This document shows, piece by piece, positions 17,701 to 26,217 of a stretch of 64,000 nucleotides of DNA. The stretch comes from Rhodopirellula baltica. GTDB taxonomy: Bacteria; Planctomycetota; Planctomycetia; Pirellulales; Pirellulaceae. The notes below the pieces were generated by a model, which worked only from the letters and a program-made list of their open reading frames with translations, was not told the origin of the DNA and made no database searches. Position 1 is the first letter of the stretch. Each line of letters begins with the position of its first letter. The stretch is from assembly GCA_002901265.1 (NCBI GenBank), contig PPHI01000077.1, positions 57,936 through 121,935 on the forward strand. The letters are read 5' to 3'. A program made the translations under genes and the position numbers.

Positions 17701-20068
17701 GCTTGCCCACGCTCCTGACGTTCGCACTGCCGCGTTGTTTTGGTTCTACAAGCGACTCGACACAAAATCGCGGCAAAGCATGGTCGACTGGATCAGCGGT
17801 TTTGCGAACCTCGCCAAAGCGTTCCCCAATGCCGAGCCTGCCGAACAATTTCGATCTCGGCTAGCAGAACTAGCCGCGGAGGATCAGTCGTCTTGGGAAG
17901 CATTGTTTGGAACGAGTGTGAGCTCTCAAGCGATCGCCGCTTACCTGTTCGACCAATTGATTTACTCTGCGAAAACGCCAACGATCAGCTCTCATGCGAG
18001 CGATCTGATGCAGCAGTTCTGCGGATCGGTCCCAGAAGTCGACCGCGACAAACTGCTTTCCAAGGCTCTCAAGAGTAACGAAGCGGACGCCGAACGTAGC
18101 TTCCTGCTTGCCCGCAACTGGGCCGATGCGTTTCTCGCCAACGTTTCGGCGGACAACGCGATTGATCCGCCAAAGCTCTATCGCAACGAACTGGCTTGGC
18201 TGATCCTTTCCGGCGGAACACAAAACGCAACTATCACCGAAGCCCCCGTGTCGACTTCGGTCGACGGCCTCGTCGGTAGCCATGACAATCTGGCCAGCGG
18301 ATCGCTGGTGGTGCACTACCACGAAATGCTCGGACGTGTTCGCCGCTACATCGATGATGTCGTGCCGCGTTATCGGGAATTGAATCGCACCAAAGGCCGA
18401 TTGGTCGACGACGCCCGCGACGACATGCGGCTGGACGAATTCAAACCGCGCGTTCTGACAAGCTTCGTTCGCAACCGATTGCTGGACGAAGTGTACTTGC
18501 CGCTGATCGGCGACAACCTTGCCAAGCAAATGGGTGCCGCCGGCGAGAACAAACGCACCGATCGCATGGGATTGCTGCTGCTGATTTCACCGCCTGGTTA
18601 CGGCAAAACGACCTTGATGGAATACGTCGCCAACCGCTTGGGTTTGGTGTTCATGAAAATCAACGGTCCGGCAATCGGACACCAAGTCACTTCGCTGGAT
18701 CCCGCCGAAGCCCCCAACGCTGCTGCCAAAGAAGAAGTCGAGCGGCTGAACTTGGCACTCGAGATGGGCGACAACGTGATGTTGTACGTCGACGATATTC
18801 AGCACACGCACCCAGAATTCCTGCAAAAGTTCATCTCGCTATGCGATGCGACGCGAAAGATCGAAGGCGTCAGCAACGGGCGTACACGCACGTATGACTT
18901 GCGTGGTCGACGCGTCGCCGTGGTCATGGCCGGTAACCCCTACACCGAAAGCGGCGAACGGTTCCAAGTTCCCGACATGCTTTCCAACCGGGCCGACGTT
19001 TATAACCTCGGCGAGATTATCGGCGATTCGGCTGACGCGTTCGAAATGAGCTACCTGGAAAACTGCCTGACCAGCAACTCGACGCTCGCGCCGCTTTCGA
19101 CGGCTGCCCCCGAAGACGCACGTGCGATCATCCGCGCGGCCGAACGCGATAGCGTCGAAGGCATCGAATTGCAAAGTAACCTGTCGTCCGATCAGGTCCG
19201 CGACATGTTCGAAGTCATGCGAAAGCTGCTCCGTGTCCGTGACGTTGTCTTACGCGTCAACCGCGCTTACATCCGCAGCGCTGCACAAGCCGACGCCTAT
19301 CGCACCGAGCCGCCGTTCAAGTTGCAAGGTAGCTACCGGAACATGAATCGCATCGCCGAAAAAGTCGCTGCGGTAATGAACGAGCAAGAACTCCAAACGC
19401 TGATCGTCGCAACGTACGAACAAGACGCACAAACGCTTACAACAGACAACGAAGCGAACGTGCTGAAGTTCAAAGAACTGATGGGGATTCTTAAACCTGA
19501 CGAACAGGAACGCTGGGACAGCATCAAATACGCCTTTGTCGAAAGCGTCCGCATGCAGGGTCTCGATAGCGACGACCAAGCCGGCCAGCTGATGCGGCAA
19601 CTCGCTTCGATGCGTGACGGTCTCGAATCGATTCGCCAAGTCATCTCCAAAGCGATTGCGTCAACCAATCAAGGCACCGAAGAGCGAATGGACGCACGTT
19701 TGGACTTGCTCCGTCAAAGCTTGGCCGCGTCCGCTGACCAAGTCACGATGACGCTGCGTTCAACCGGCGAACAGCTGGAAAAAATCAGCCAGCATCAAGC
19801 GACCGCCGAGCCGCCCGAACAGCGTGTCCTGGTCCAGCACAAAGTCCCACGCGTCCTCGCTGACTTGATCAAAGGCCAATTCCATCTGATGCAAGAATGG
19901 CTGCGGCCGATCCTGTCCGAATCGCTTGACAACGGCAAAGACCTACAGCGGCTGAAATCGCAGCTCGACGCGATGGAACTGAACTATCGCGAGATCGAAA
20001 AGTCGTTTGACGCGGCCCATGGCGAAGGAATTGACGTCGATGCGAAGCTGCCCGATGACTCGGAGTAG
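14783..20068 (+). CDS. Giant AAA+ ATPase with DUF3686-type N-terminal domain (annotated elsewhere as DNA repair ATPase)
   Basis: A 1761-residue protein. Residues about 30-480 form a beta-rich domain with many short strands and aromatic residues, matching the DUF3686 type seen in proteins labelled DNA repair ATPase. Residues about 480-860 are largely coiled coil. A helical region follows, then a AAA+ module with Walker A SPPGYGKTT (1269-1277) and Walker B LYVDD (1334-1338), a sensor-like VVMAGNPYTESGERF segment and a C-terminal helical tail. No membrane segment is visible. It begins 128 bases after the flotillin gene. Co-occurrence with YqiJ/YqiK-type genes suggests that it remodels or signals from flotillin platforms. 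The DNA-repair label is a database tradition and nothing in the sequence supports it directly. Confidence 0.85.
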   Translation: MTDSQLAAGTYEVLRNRMREAANDLRGRLANLNDARAEVFGNIETKLLSTERVTTEHNCIPRDLVSVGDQFLFGYNVQFGLKTEIGLDDVFSAYQFSDNQFHSKPLDVLSDSRFQSDFSELYRFYKGTSFSRFFRVGPMLHMVFQVGKTERDIKTFKWRVTTDGLEYIDNRSEHEVKDPPQHEFRWTRTTRDQHRYGEHPHISIDDIVFVETVGGDLTIKVENNTGSGEGIYAEPVDNSDQKLDDAEIHYAILGNLVLLKMKPYQEDTTRYLVYNSKIQQVVRVDEIAASCVMLPGDQGLIFPGGYYLQTGEYKRFDTGLSDMRFQRTIASSNGEDFLYLFYSTQSGTYVQLRYNLIRQTVDTPLVCHGQTFFERGEMVCFRTHEEAQKHHAIQIWQTPFTGPNFVPENQTDSLLFKIGNKEIVRGMAECSELLQLIDKDDSYEGLYVDLNKKSSDILDSYFWIDKEETKQLNEPIQRIREAASAAVEEFEKVVRVRKQTTDRTTTVKSEIDELIKKIERARFDSIDHFVDALANLRSQRGHALGLKELRYVDETLVEQLEKDTAEWSDRISRRCIDFLLTPGALDPYTQRIEDAKERVADVSTVVESKALGEEIDAAAAQLEMLTETVSNLRIDDTTKRTEIIDAIGDVFASVNRVRSALKTRTKELVSVEGRAEFASQLKLLEQTTSGYLDVCDSPERCDEYLTKVMVQLEELEGKFAEFDDFIEQLAVRREEVYAAFESRKIQLVEKRNRRAESLASAADRILKGIDNRVRSMESSDDIAAYFAGDLMVEKVRDIVEQLQELDDAVRVEDLQSRLKTIREDSVRQLKDRQDLYEAGGDIIRLGNQRFAVNTQPLDLTTVLRDDAMCLHLTGTQYFRAMVDPALEAARDLWNQELISENRHVYRSEFLAVNLFDSIKRSGGTLPAHDDITASWIQSQIGGRFEEGYAKGVHDHDGALILKALVELDSQIGLLAHAPDVRTAALFWFYKRLDTKSRQSMVDWISGFANLAKAFPNAEPAEQFRSRLAELAAEDQSSWEALFGTSVSSQAIAAYLFDQLIYSAKTPTISSHASDLMQQFCGSVPEVDRDKLLSKALKSNEADAERSFLLARNWADAFLANVSADNAIDPPKLYRNELAWLILSGGTQNATITEAPVSTSVDGLVGSHDNLASGSLVVHYHEMLGRVRRYIDDVVPRYRELNRTKGRLVDDARDDMRLDEFKPRVLTSFVRNRLLDEVYLPLIGDNLAKQMGAAGENKRTDRMGLLLLISPPGYGKTTLMEYVANRLGLVFMKINGPAIGHQVTSLDPAEAPNAAAKEEVERLNLALEMGDNVMLYVDDIQHTHPEFLQKFISLCDATRKIEGVSNGRTRTYDLRGRRVAVVMAGNPYTESGERFQVPDMLSNRADVYNLGEIIGDSADAFEMSYLENCLTSNSTLAPLSTAAPEDARAIIRAAERDSVEGIELQSNLSSDQVRDMFEVMRKLLRVRDVVLRVNRAYIRSAAQADAYRTEPPFKLQGSYRNMNRIAEKVAAVMNEQELQTLIVATYEQDAQTLTTDNEANVLKFKELMGILKPDEQERWDSIKYAFVESVRMQGLDSDDQAGQLMRQLASMRDGLESIRQVISKAIASTNQGTEERMDARLDLLRQSLAASADQVTMTLRSTGEQLEKISQHQATAEPPEQRVLVQHKVPRVLADLIKGQFHLMQEWLRPILSESLDNGKDLQRLKSQLDAMELNYREIEKSFDAAHGEGIDVDAKLPDDSE

Positions 20069-20366
20069 TTTGGAGGCAGCGTTTTGGTGCTAGTTGGCCC
20101 GCAGATTGCACGCTGCATAATCGTAAAAGCTGTCGCATTCGGCAAACTGTCTGGTGATTGGCAAAATCGCGACCACCAAATTGGGCAACGGATCAGGCAA
20201 TCTGGTAAAGCTGGCGCGGTGCAAAGTGCCCAAATAGCCGTTTTTTCTGCCGAATCTTTCGCTTTTCGCTAACGTCCTGCGTACCTTTTAGAGACGAACG
20301 CGCGGATCCGTACTCGGTCGCGTTTTCACACCCATTCAAAGAAAACTACTCGACGGTATTCTCACG

Positions 20367-21941
20367 ATGCCTCGCTTGAAGACACTGCTACAGCTTGTAA
20401 TCACATCCTCGGTCGCTTCTTCCGCTGTTACCGCATCGGCGCAGAATTACTGCTTCCCGCAAGCCTATCGGCTGCGACCGGCGACGATCTACGAAGAACA
20501 AACCGTGACTCGGATGCGACCGGTGACGCGTACAGAAATGGTCGCGGAAGAGGTCACTTCGTATCGGCCTGTGGTCCGCGAGAGAACGGAAATGCGCGAG
20601 GTCACGGTGCCAGTCAACACCGTTGAAACCAGCTACCGCGAGGAACGCTACACGGTCTGGAAACCGGTCACGACGACGTCTTATCGCGATGAAACGTACC
20701 AAGAAACGAAGTACGTGTCCGAAACGGCTGAACGCGAAGAACAATACACGACCTTCCGACCAGTCACCGAAACGTCGTACTACCAGCAGCAGTACACTGT
20801 CCAGCGGCCAGTGACTGAGACGGCATACGTCCAGCAACAATACGCGGTCCAGCGTCCCGTCACCGAAACGCAAATGACGACGCAGCAGTACACAACGATG
20901 CGGCCGCAAACCACGATCGAAAATCAAACGGTCGACGCGGGCGGATACGTTCCACAGACAACCGTCACGCCAGGCAGCTACGGGTATGGGCTGAAGTACC
21001 AGCGCGCACTGTATGCGACGCCAGGCCCACTTGGCATTTTCGCCCGCGTTCATGGCGGAAACGTCGTTACACCGACCTACACCCCACCGACTGCCCAAAC
21101 GCAGTACGTCTATCGCCCCAACTACATCCAGCAGCAAGTCGCGCGGACGTCGTACATGCCAGTGACGGAGCAGGTCCAAGTGCCTGTTCAAGTCCAGCGG
21201 ATGCAGACTGAAATGGTCACTCAAAACGTCCCCGTCCAGCAGACGCGGATGGAGAGCCAAGTGATCACCCAAAAGGTTCCCGTTCAAACGACCCGAATGG
21301 TTCCCACAACCATGGTCCGTAAGGTGCCCTACATCGTGCAGCGTCCGGTCACGGAAACCCACACCCGGAAAGTTCCTGTAACGACCCAGCAATGGGTCAC
21401 CGAAGAACGTGTCCGCAAAGTTCCGGTCCAAGAAACCCGCGTGAACTATGTCACTCGCAAAGTTCCACAAACCGTACGCTACACCGAATACGAAGCCGTC
21501 ACCCAAACGGTCCGAAAGCCAGTTGTCCGCGAAGTGATGGAGTCCTACACCGAAACCGTCACCGTTCCGCGTCAAATCATGCAGCGTGTGCCGCTGACGT
21601 ACTACGACGCTTACAGCCCAGCGATTCTGAGCGGTTACAGTACCCTTGGTGTCGAGCCAGAAACTGTCGAAGCTCCTCAAGCCATCATGCAACCCGAAAC
21701 GGATTCGGAACCTGAACTGCGTTTGAAGCCCGCTCAGGGATTCGATGGTGAACCACAAACGCGTTTGAAAAGCTACGAGTCGGTGCTGCCGGCACCAAAG
21801 TCGCCATCAAGCCCTAGTGATGAATCCGCTGGGGAACCATCGGAATTGGAAGGCCCGGCTAATTCGGACGTCGATGCTCCCGCCGTCATCGACGCTGGAT
21901 GGAAGATTCGCTACACGCCACAGTTCGTAAGAACGATCTAG
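20367..21941 (+). CDS. Secreted YTV-repeat protein
   Basis: A 524-residue exported protein: a signal peptide (about residues 1-26, ending TASAQ) is followed by two blocks of short degenerate repeats. The first block (about 40-190) repeats units like YTVQRPVTETAYVQQQ, and the second (about 255-415) repeats VPVQTTRMVPTTMVRKVP-like units, rich in R, T, V, P, Q and Y. Between them is a linker with a Y/G-rich segment (YGYGLKYQRALYATPGPLGI). The C-terminus is acidic and Pro-rich. This matches the planctomycete YTV repeat family, thought to be surface or cell-wall associated, although the function is unproven. A strong terminator lies 35 bases downstream, so it is probably monocistronic. Confidence 0.85.
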   Translation: MPRLKTLLQLVITSSVASSAVTASAQNYCFPQAYRLRPATIYEEQTVTRMRPVTRTEMVAEEVTSYRPVVRERTEMREVTVPVNTVETSYREERYTVWKPVTTTSYRDETYQETKYVSETAEREEQYTTFRPVTETSYYQQQYTVQRPVTETAYVQQQYAVQRPVTETQMTTQQYTTMRPQTTIENQTVDAGGYVPQTTVTPGSYGYGLKYQRALYATPGPLGIFARVHGGNVVTPTYTPPTAQTQYVYRPNYIQQQVARTSYMPVTEQVQVPVQVQRMQTEMVTQNVPVQQTRMESQVITQKVPVQTTRMVPTTMVRKVPYIVQRPVTETHTRKVPVTTQQWVTEERVRKVPVQETRVNYVTRKVPQTVRYTEYEAVTQTVRKPVVREVMESYTETVTVPRQIMQRVPLTYYDAYSPAILSGYSTLGVEPETVEAPQAIMQPETDSEPELRLKPAQGFDGEPQTRLKSYESVLPAPKSPSSPSDESAGEPSELEGPANSDVDAPAVIDAGWKIRYTPQFVRTI

Positions 21942-21976
21942 TAGCGAGCGATTGGCTTGATTGACGAGATGCGAAA

Positions 21977-22002
21977 GGGGCCTACCGAGGCCCCTTTTTT
22001 TT
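21977..22002 (+). terminator. Rho-independent terminator of the YTV-repeat gene
   Basis: The stem ggggcct/aggcccc with a four-base accg loop is followed directly by a run of eight T. It lies 35 bases after the stop codon and is a textbook intrinsic terminator. Confidence 0.9.
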
Positions 22003-22072
22003 ATGCGCCGCGATCGTTGATGTGCGATCATTTTCTTCGCGGCTGAAGTCAGTCAACGGTCGACTCACACCG

Positions 22073-22438
22073 TCATCGCTTCATGGGCACTTCGCTGCCG
22101 TTGACGCGTAGAGTTGCCGTCCAAAAACTCGAATCGATTTCGACGCTCGTCACTGTTGCATCCAGTGGAGCAACCGACACTCCATCGATAAAAATTGTTG
22201 TCGGGGAAAACACGAACGAGTGACCGCCAGCTTCGATTTCAGTCGACGGTGAATTCGCAGAACAAGAGAAAGGTCCGTTGATCACCGCGGTGCCTCCGTT
22301 GGGCAACGATGCGGTTCCAGAGACCTCGGAAGACTGATAAAGCAATGCGATCAGACCGCAGCCCGCGATAAAAACGATCACCGCAAGAAAACTTACAATA
22401 GGGCCGAAAATTGAGCGTCGCATTGCTTCCTGGTCCAT
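22073..22438 (-). CDS. Small membrane-anchored hypothetical protein
   Basis: A 121-residue protein with one N-terminal hydrophobic segment (FGPIVSFLAVIVFIAGCGLIALL, about residues 11-33) and an extracytoplasmic domain that is beta-rich by composition (GGTAVINGPFSCS, then FVFSPTTIFIDGVSV). The segment could be an uncleaved anchor; the Cys in IAGCG also resembles a weak lipobox. It is transcribed towards the YTV terminator. No family recognised. Confidence 0.6.
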   Translation of the reverse strand: MDQEAMRRSIFGPIVSFLAVIVFIAGCGLIALLYQSSEVSGTASLPNGGTAVINGPFSCSANSPSTEIEAGGHSFVFSPTTIFIDGVSVAPLDATVTSVEIDSSFWTATLRVNGSEVPMKR

Positions 22439-22522
22439 CTCAATCGTCCGTGCTAAAAGATTGGTTCTCGAGCGATAGTGACACTATCAGCGTAACTATT
22501 CGATCGCAATACGACTAAGAGC

Positions 22523-22555
22523 TGCCTATCGCTCCGCGACAGTAGCGTTTCTTCC
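22523..22555 (-). repeat. CTTTCGC/GCGAAAG hairpin repeat, degenerate copy 1
   Basis: Degenerate copy of the dispersed element (gcctatcgctccgcgacagtagcgtttctt here). The stem is weakened by substitutions. Other copies lie at 28054, 28564, 31503, 32239 and 42122. Confidence 0.5.
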
Positions 22556-22615
22556 CAACAAACAAGGCGCCCCTGGAAACAATGAATACTTGGATGCAAA
22601 AGGCCGTGGAGCTCA

Positions 22616-22870
22616 TCATGCGTCCGTCTCCGCGTCCACTTCGTCTTTGTAGTAAATGCGAGCGGCGACCAGCTTATCGCAGTGGGAACAGTGCGCAGGA
22701 ATCCGTTTTCCAATAGAGGCGGCACGCCAACGAATTCCACCGGCGTCCCAGACGGATCGTTCCTTCCCACAGAGCGTGCATTGAATCATCCAATGCTTGG
22801 ACGAATTGCAAACTTCATCGTACAGCGACGATGGAAAAAACATACGAGCCAAAGTCTGCGGAAAACTCAT
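22616..22870 (-). CDS. Small zinc-ribbon-like hypothetical protein
   Basis: An 84-residue protein with two Cys pairs, CTLC and CSHC, spaced about 29 residues apart, plus nearby His residues (AHCSHCDK). This is typical of a small zinc ribbon. Such proteins often bind nucleic acid or another protein, but nothing more can be said here. The composition is like the neighbouring genes. Confidence 0.6.
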   Translation of the reverse strand: MSFPQTLARMFFPSSLYDEVCNSSKHWMIQCTLCGKERSVWDAGGIRWRAASIGKRIPAHCSHCDKLVAARIYYKDEVDAETDA

Positions 22871-23079
22871 TGTCCAGCTCCTGGTCAGAGGGTCGTCAAA
22901 TGCTCTGCGTAACGGACGGAATTGATGGGGAACTCAGTTGCACCTACAGCCTGTTGTTGAGTCACTGGTACGGCAAACAGTTGAATGCCATTCTTGATTG
23001 GGCACCTATCGTACGCTTTCAGGGCGGACAACACGAGATTGTTTCGCATTCCCTCCCCCAACGACAACAAATCCGCCCC

Positions 23080-23328
23080 GTAGTGGATTTTGTCAAAAAC
23101 CCCTAAGCCATCAACTCAACCAAACCCCGGATCATTAACAAGGTCCACCATGCGTAGTGGATTTTGTTAAAAATCCCGATCCAGCATCGCATCCAACTCC
23201 TGGATCTTTAACAAGATCCACTACCCGGAAGCTGCTCTTGAACAAGGTCACCAATACGTAGTGGATTTTGTTAAAAATCCCAATCCAGCACCGCATCCAA
23301 GCTCCGGATCTTAAACAAGATCCACTAC
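23080..23328. repeat. Tandem array of three inverted-repeat units
   Basis: Three units start at 23080, 23154 and 23258, each about 71-73 bases. A unit opens with gtagtggattttgttaaaa and closes with its near reverse complement taacaagatccactac, so each can fold into a long hairpin around a variable centre. The first unit is the most diverged, and a partial relative lies near 23233-23252. There is no spacer structure as in CRISPR. It lies just upstream of the sulfatase gene and may act as a transcription boundary. Confidence 0.8.
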
Positions 23329-23429
23329 CAAAAACTGCCAAATTGGACGCGGCATGCGGCGTCGTTTAAATTGCTTGGCTCCGCTAGCTTTGCTTATCAG
23401 CCAAACCACAAGAACCACGAGATCTGCCG

Positions 23430-24932
23430 ATGATTCGATTCGATCACCCCATTTCGACTAATCGACTCGTTCGTTGCGCGTACTTGCTCGTCGCCGCATC
23501 GCTGACTCAGTTTGCCTATTCGTCCCATGCAAATGCGGAGTCGACTGAACGCCCCAACATCGTGTTCATCTTTGCCGACGATCAGTGCTTTGACACGATC
23601 GCGGAACTCGGCAACGACGAAGTACAGACACCGAACTTGGACAAACTCGTTCGACGTGGGACCGTTTTCACGCACGCCTACAACATGGGTTCGTGGAGCG
23701 GTGCGGTGTGCGTCTCCAGTCGCATGATGCTGAACTCGGGACGCTTCCTTTGGGACGCCCATTCCCGTTACCAAACTGCCGAACAAGAACGTCGCGAAGG
23801 TCGCTGGTGGTCTGAGTTGATGAAGTCGGCCGGCTATCGAACCTACATGACCGGTAAATGGCATTGCCGCGCAAACGCGGAGAAATCCTTTGACGTTGCC
23901 CGTGACGTCCGCGGCGGAATGCCAAAGCAAACGCCTACCGGCTACAACCGGCCACTAGTTAATCCGACCACCGGCGAAGTCTCGGATCCCTGGTCACCGA
24001 GTGACCCTGCGTTTGGCGGTTTTTGGGAAGGCGGAACGCACTGGAGCGAAGTGGTTGCCAACCATTCGAAAGGCTTCATCGACGAAGCGAGCCAACGAGA
24101 CGAACCGTTCTTCATGTACTTGGCGTTCAACGCGCCGCACGATCCGCGGCAGTCACCCGCCGAATATGTCGCGAAGTATCCGGTCGATCAAATCAAGCTG
24201 CCAGTAAACTTTTTGCCCGAATATCCCTATGCCGAAGCGATGGGCGCGGGACGACAACTGCGTGACGAACGACTCGCACCATTCCCACGAACGCCAATCG
24301 CCGTACAAACCAACCGACAAGAATACTACGCGATCATCACGCACATGGACGCGATGATTGGGCGGATCTTGTTAGCGCTCGAACAATCGGGAAAAGCTGA
24401 CAACACCTGGATCTTCTTCACCGCCGATCACGGATTGGCATGTGGGCAACATGGTCTGATGGGCAAACAGAATCTCTACGACCACAGCGTTCGAGTTCCC
24501 TTCATCGCGATCGGCCCCGGTGTCGCTCCTGGAAAACGAATTGATGCGCCGATTTATCTGCAAGACGTGATGCCGACGACGCTTGAACTTGCCGGCGTCG
24601 CGCGCCCTGATCATGTTCAATTCCAAAGTCTACTTCCGCTTCTGGATGGCGAGCCCAGTCAGTACGACGCGATCTATGGCGCGTACCTCGATCGCCAACG
24701 CAGCGTGCGGACCGATCGATACAAATTGATCGTTTATCCGACGGCTAAAACGGTTCGGCTCTACGATATCGCAAACGATCCGCTCGAGATGAACGACTTG
24801 GCCAGTTCACCGAGCCATCAAGAAAACCTCACGTCGCTCTTCGATCAGCTTGTTGCCAAGCAAGCCAATCTACGCGACAAGTTGGATCTCGGTGAACTCG
24901 AGAGCTACCAACCCGTTGCCCTTCGCGAGTGA
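23430..24932 (+). CDS. Sulfatase (S1 family)
   Basis: A 500-residue exported arylsulfatase-type enzyme that hydrolyses sulfate esters, probably from sulfated polysaccharides. A signal peptide ends near residue 36 (HANA). RPNIVFIFADDQ (about 41-52) supplies the metal-binding Asp pair. The formylglycine site is CVSSR at 94-98, with Cys94 as the residue to be modified. Later segments (TADHGLACGQHGLMGKQ and YDHSVRVPFIAIGPG) match the conserved sulfatase core. The third position of the site is Ser where Pro or Ala is usual, so maturation by the local formylglycine-generating system is likely but not certain. It needs an anSME or FGE enzyme, and none is present in this window. A tandem hairpin array lies upstream. 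Confidence 0.9.
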   Translation: MIRFDHPISTNRLVRCAYLLVAASLTQFAYSSHANAESTERPNIVFIFADDQCFDTIAELGNDEVQTPNLDKLVRRGTVFTHAYNMGSWSGAVCVSSRMMLNSGRFLWDAHSRYQTAEQERREGRWWSELMKSAGYRTYMTGKWHCRANAEKSFDVARDVRGGMPKQTPTGYNRPLVNPTTGEVSDPWSPSDPAFGGFWEGGTHWSEVVANHSKGFIDEASQRDEPFFMYLAFNAPHDPRQSPAEYVAKYPVDQIKLPVNFLPEYPYAEAMGAGRQLRDERLAPFPRTPIAVQTNRQEYYAIITHMDAMIGRILLALEQSGKADNTWIFFTADHGLACGQHGLMGKQNLYDHSVRVPFIAIGPGVAPGKRIDAPIYLQDVMPTTLELAGVARPDHVQFQSLLPLLDGEPSQYDAIYGAYLDRQRSVRTDRYKLIVYPTAKTVRLYDIANDPLEMNDLASSPSHQENLTSLFDQLVAKQANLRDKLDLGELESYQPVALRE

Positions 24933-24976
24933 TATCGGCCTACATGGGACTCGATGTGTCCAACCCACATCCGCCG

Positions 24977-25792
24977 CTAAACTCCGAATACCGGGTGGGC
25001 GGGCGCTTTCGGTCCTGGCCATTCGATTCCAAGTCCCATCAGCCACTGCGATTTCGGGATCCCATAGTCATCGAACAGATCCGGCCGAAACAGTGCCAAC
25101 GCGGACGAGATCACACCCGAGTTTTCTGTTTCGAGTCCATTGCCATAGGACACTCGACGCTGAAGCATTTCTCGCATCGACGCGATCATCAACCAACTTG
25201 TCATCGTGCGATGCCGTTCGGTACCACACTCACGGAGCTCAGTGCGGAACGCTTGAGCGCGTTGGCGATTGACACAGTAATCGATCGGCAGGTCTGGGTT
25301 GATGGTCACACGAGCGACCAGCCAATCGGCCCAGCGTTCCACACCCAACCTCAGTCGGTTCAAACGAACGATCATTGCCAACGGTGCCGCAGTGGCTTCA
25401 AGCAAAATCTGTCCGATACGATAGCTGGCTTCAATTTGCGAGTGGAACACGCCATGGGTGACCGCCGCTAAACGTTCGTTGCAATCGAATAGCAGCGACG
25501 ATTCGCAAACGCTGCCAAGCGTCGCAACGACGCGTGTTAGCATCTCTGAAATAATGATGTCGTCCAAGACGCCTTCGTTTTCATCCCACCACTGATGCAA
25601 CGTCGGAAAGTCACCAGAATTCTTTGCGGTTCGATAGCCGGCCATCACCTTGTGCCACTCTTGGTGCCGTGTACGGAACGCAGTCCAGTACTGCATGATC
25701 GTTTCAGACGAGACTCGGCGTTGGCTTTTCGCAATCGAGTCACCGTGGCAGGCAAGGGTTGCAGCGAGGTCGGCAATAGCAAGTCGGTTCAT
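24977..25792 (-). CDS. Conserved hypothetical protein
   Basis: The ATG at 25792 gives 271 residues starting MNRLAIADLAATLACHGDS; the frame is open to 25939 but that part has no conserved look. The protein is largely helical (QYWTAFRTRHQEWHKVMAGY, then WWDENEGVLDDIIISEMLTR) with several Trp and Arg residues and no signal or membrane segment. The pattern suggests a lineage-specific planctomycete protein. It is convergent with the sulfatase, with a 44-base gap and no obvious terminator. I do not recognise a family. Confidence 0.7.
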   Translation of the reverse strand: MNRLAIADLAATLACHGDSIAKSQRRVSSETIMQYWTAFRTRHQEWHKVMAGYRTAKNSGDFPTLHQWWDENEGVLDDIIISEMLTRVVATLGSVCESSLLFDCNERLAAVTHGVFHSQIEASYRIGQILLEATAAPLAMIVRLNRLRLGVERWADWLVARVTINPDLPIDYCVNRQRAQAFRTELRECGTERHRTMTSWLMIASMREMLQRRVSYGNGLETENSGVISSALALFRPDLFDDYGIPKSQWLMGLGIEWPGPKAPAHPVFGV

Positions 25793-26217
25793 TGGCGGTT
25801 CCATAGATCGAGATGTCCCTGGGCAGACAACTCGGTCCAAAGCACCGCCTGTGCCAGCGTCGCATTTGTGCAAGATCACTCGTAAAATCAGCATCCGATG
25901 CGACTCGCTGTTGCGTTTCGGCAACGCCGCTGTTGCCATGCATCATCGCGCGTGTGACGGGAACCAACAGCCCACCCCCACGGCAACCCAGACTTGCCTG
26001 CCCCCCGCTATCGTTGGCCGAAAGCGATTTTTCAATTGGTCCAGCCAGACACGTATTTGATTCTTGTGGTGCAAATCACGCCCACTCGTTTCCGCGGTGC
26101 CGCATTCCGCTGGTTTTGCCCTGCCGATTGGACCATCCTATAGGCGTCTCTCGGTCTGGGCGCCGCGCAGCGACGCCGATCGATTGATCGTTCATCCAAT
26201 CAACACCGATCGCCTTG
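25793..26217. other. Intergenic region without recognised features
   Basis: A 425-base gap between divergent genes. The long open frame on the minus strand up to 25939 and short plus-strand frames look non-coding. No repeat, RNA or promoter was recognised. Confidence 0.4.

Noticed and set aside
14783..20068. Calling the giant ATPase a proven DNA repair enzyme
   Set aside because: No nuclease, helicase or DNA-binding motif was seen. Only AAA+ motifs are clear, and the neighbours are membrane-platform genes.
20388..21758. 456-residue open frame opposite the YTV-repeat gene
   Set aside because: It is the antisense of a repetitive coding region, and the product is a biased repeat of H, D, R and L without a signal or domain.
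23080..23328. Possible CRISPR array
   Set aside because: There are only three units, each an inverted repeat with a variable centre instead of identical repeats with unique spacers, and no cas genes are present.
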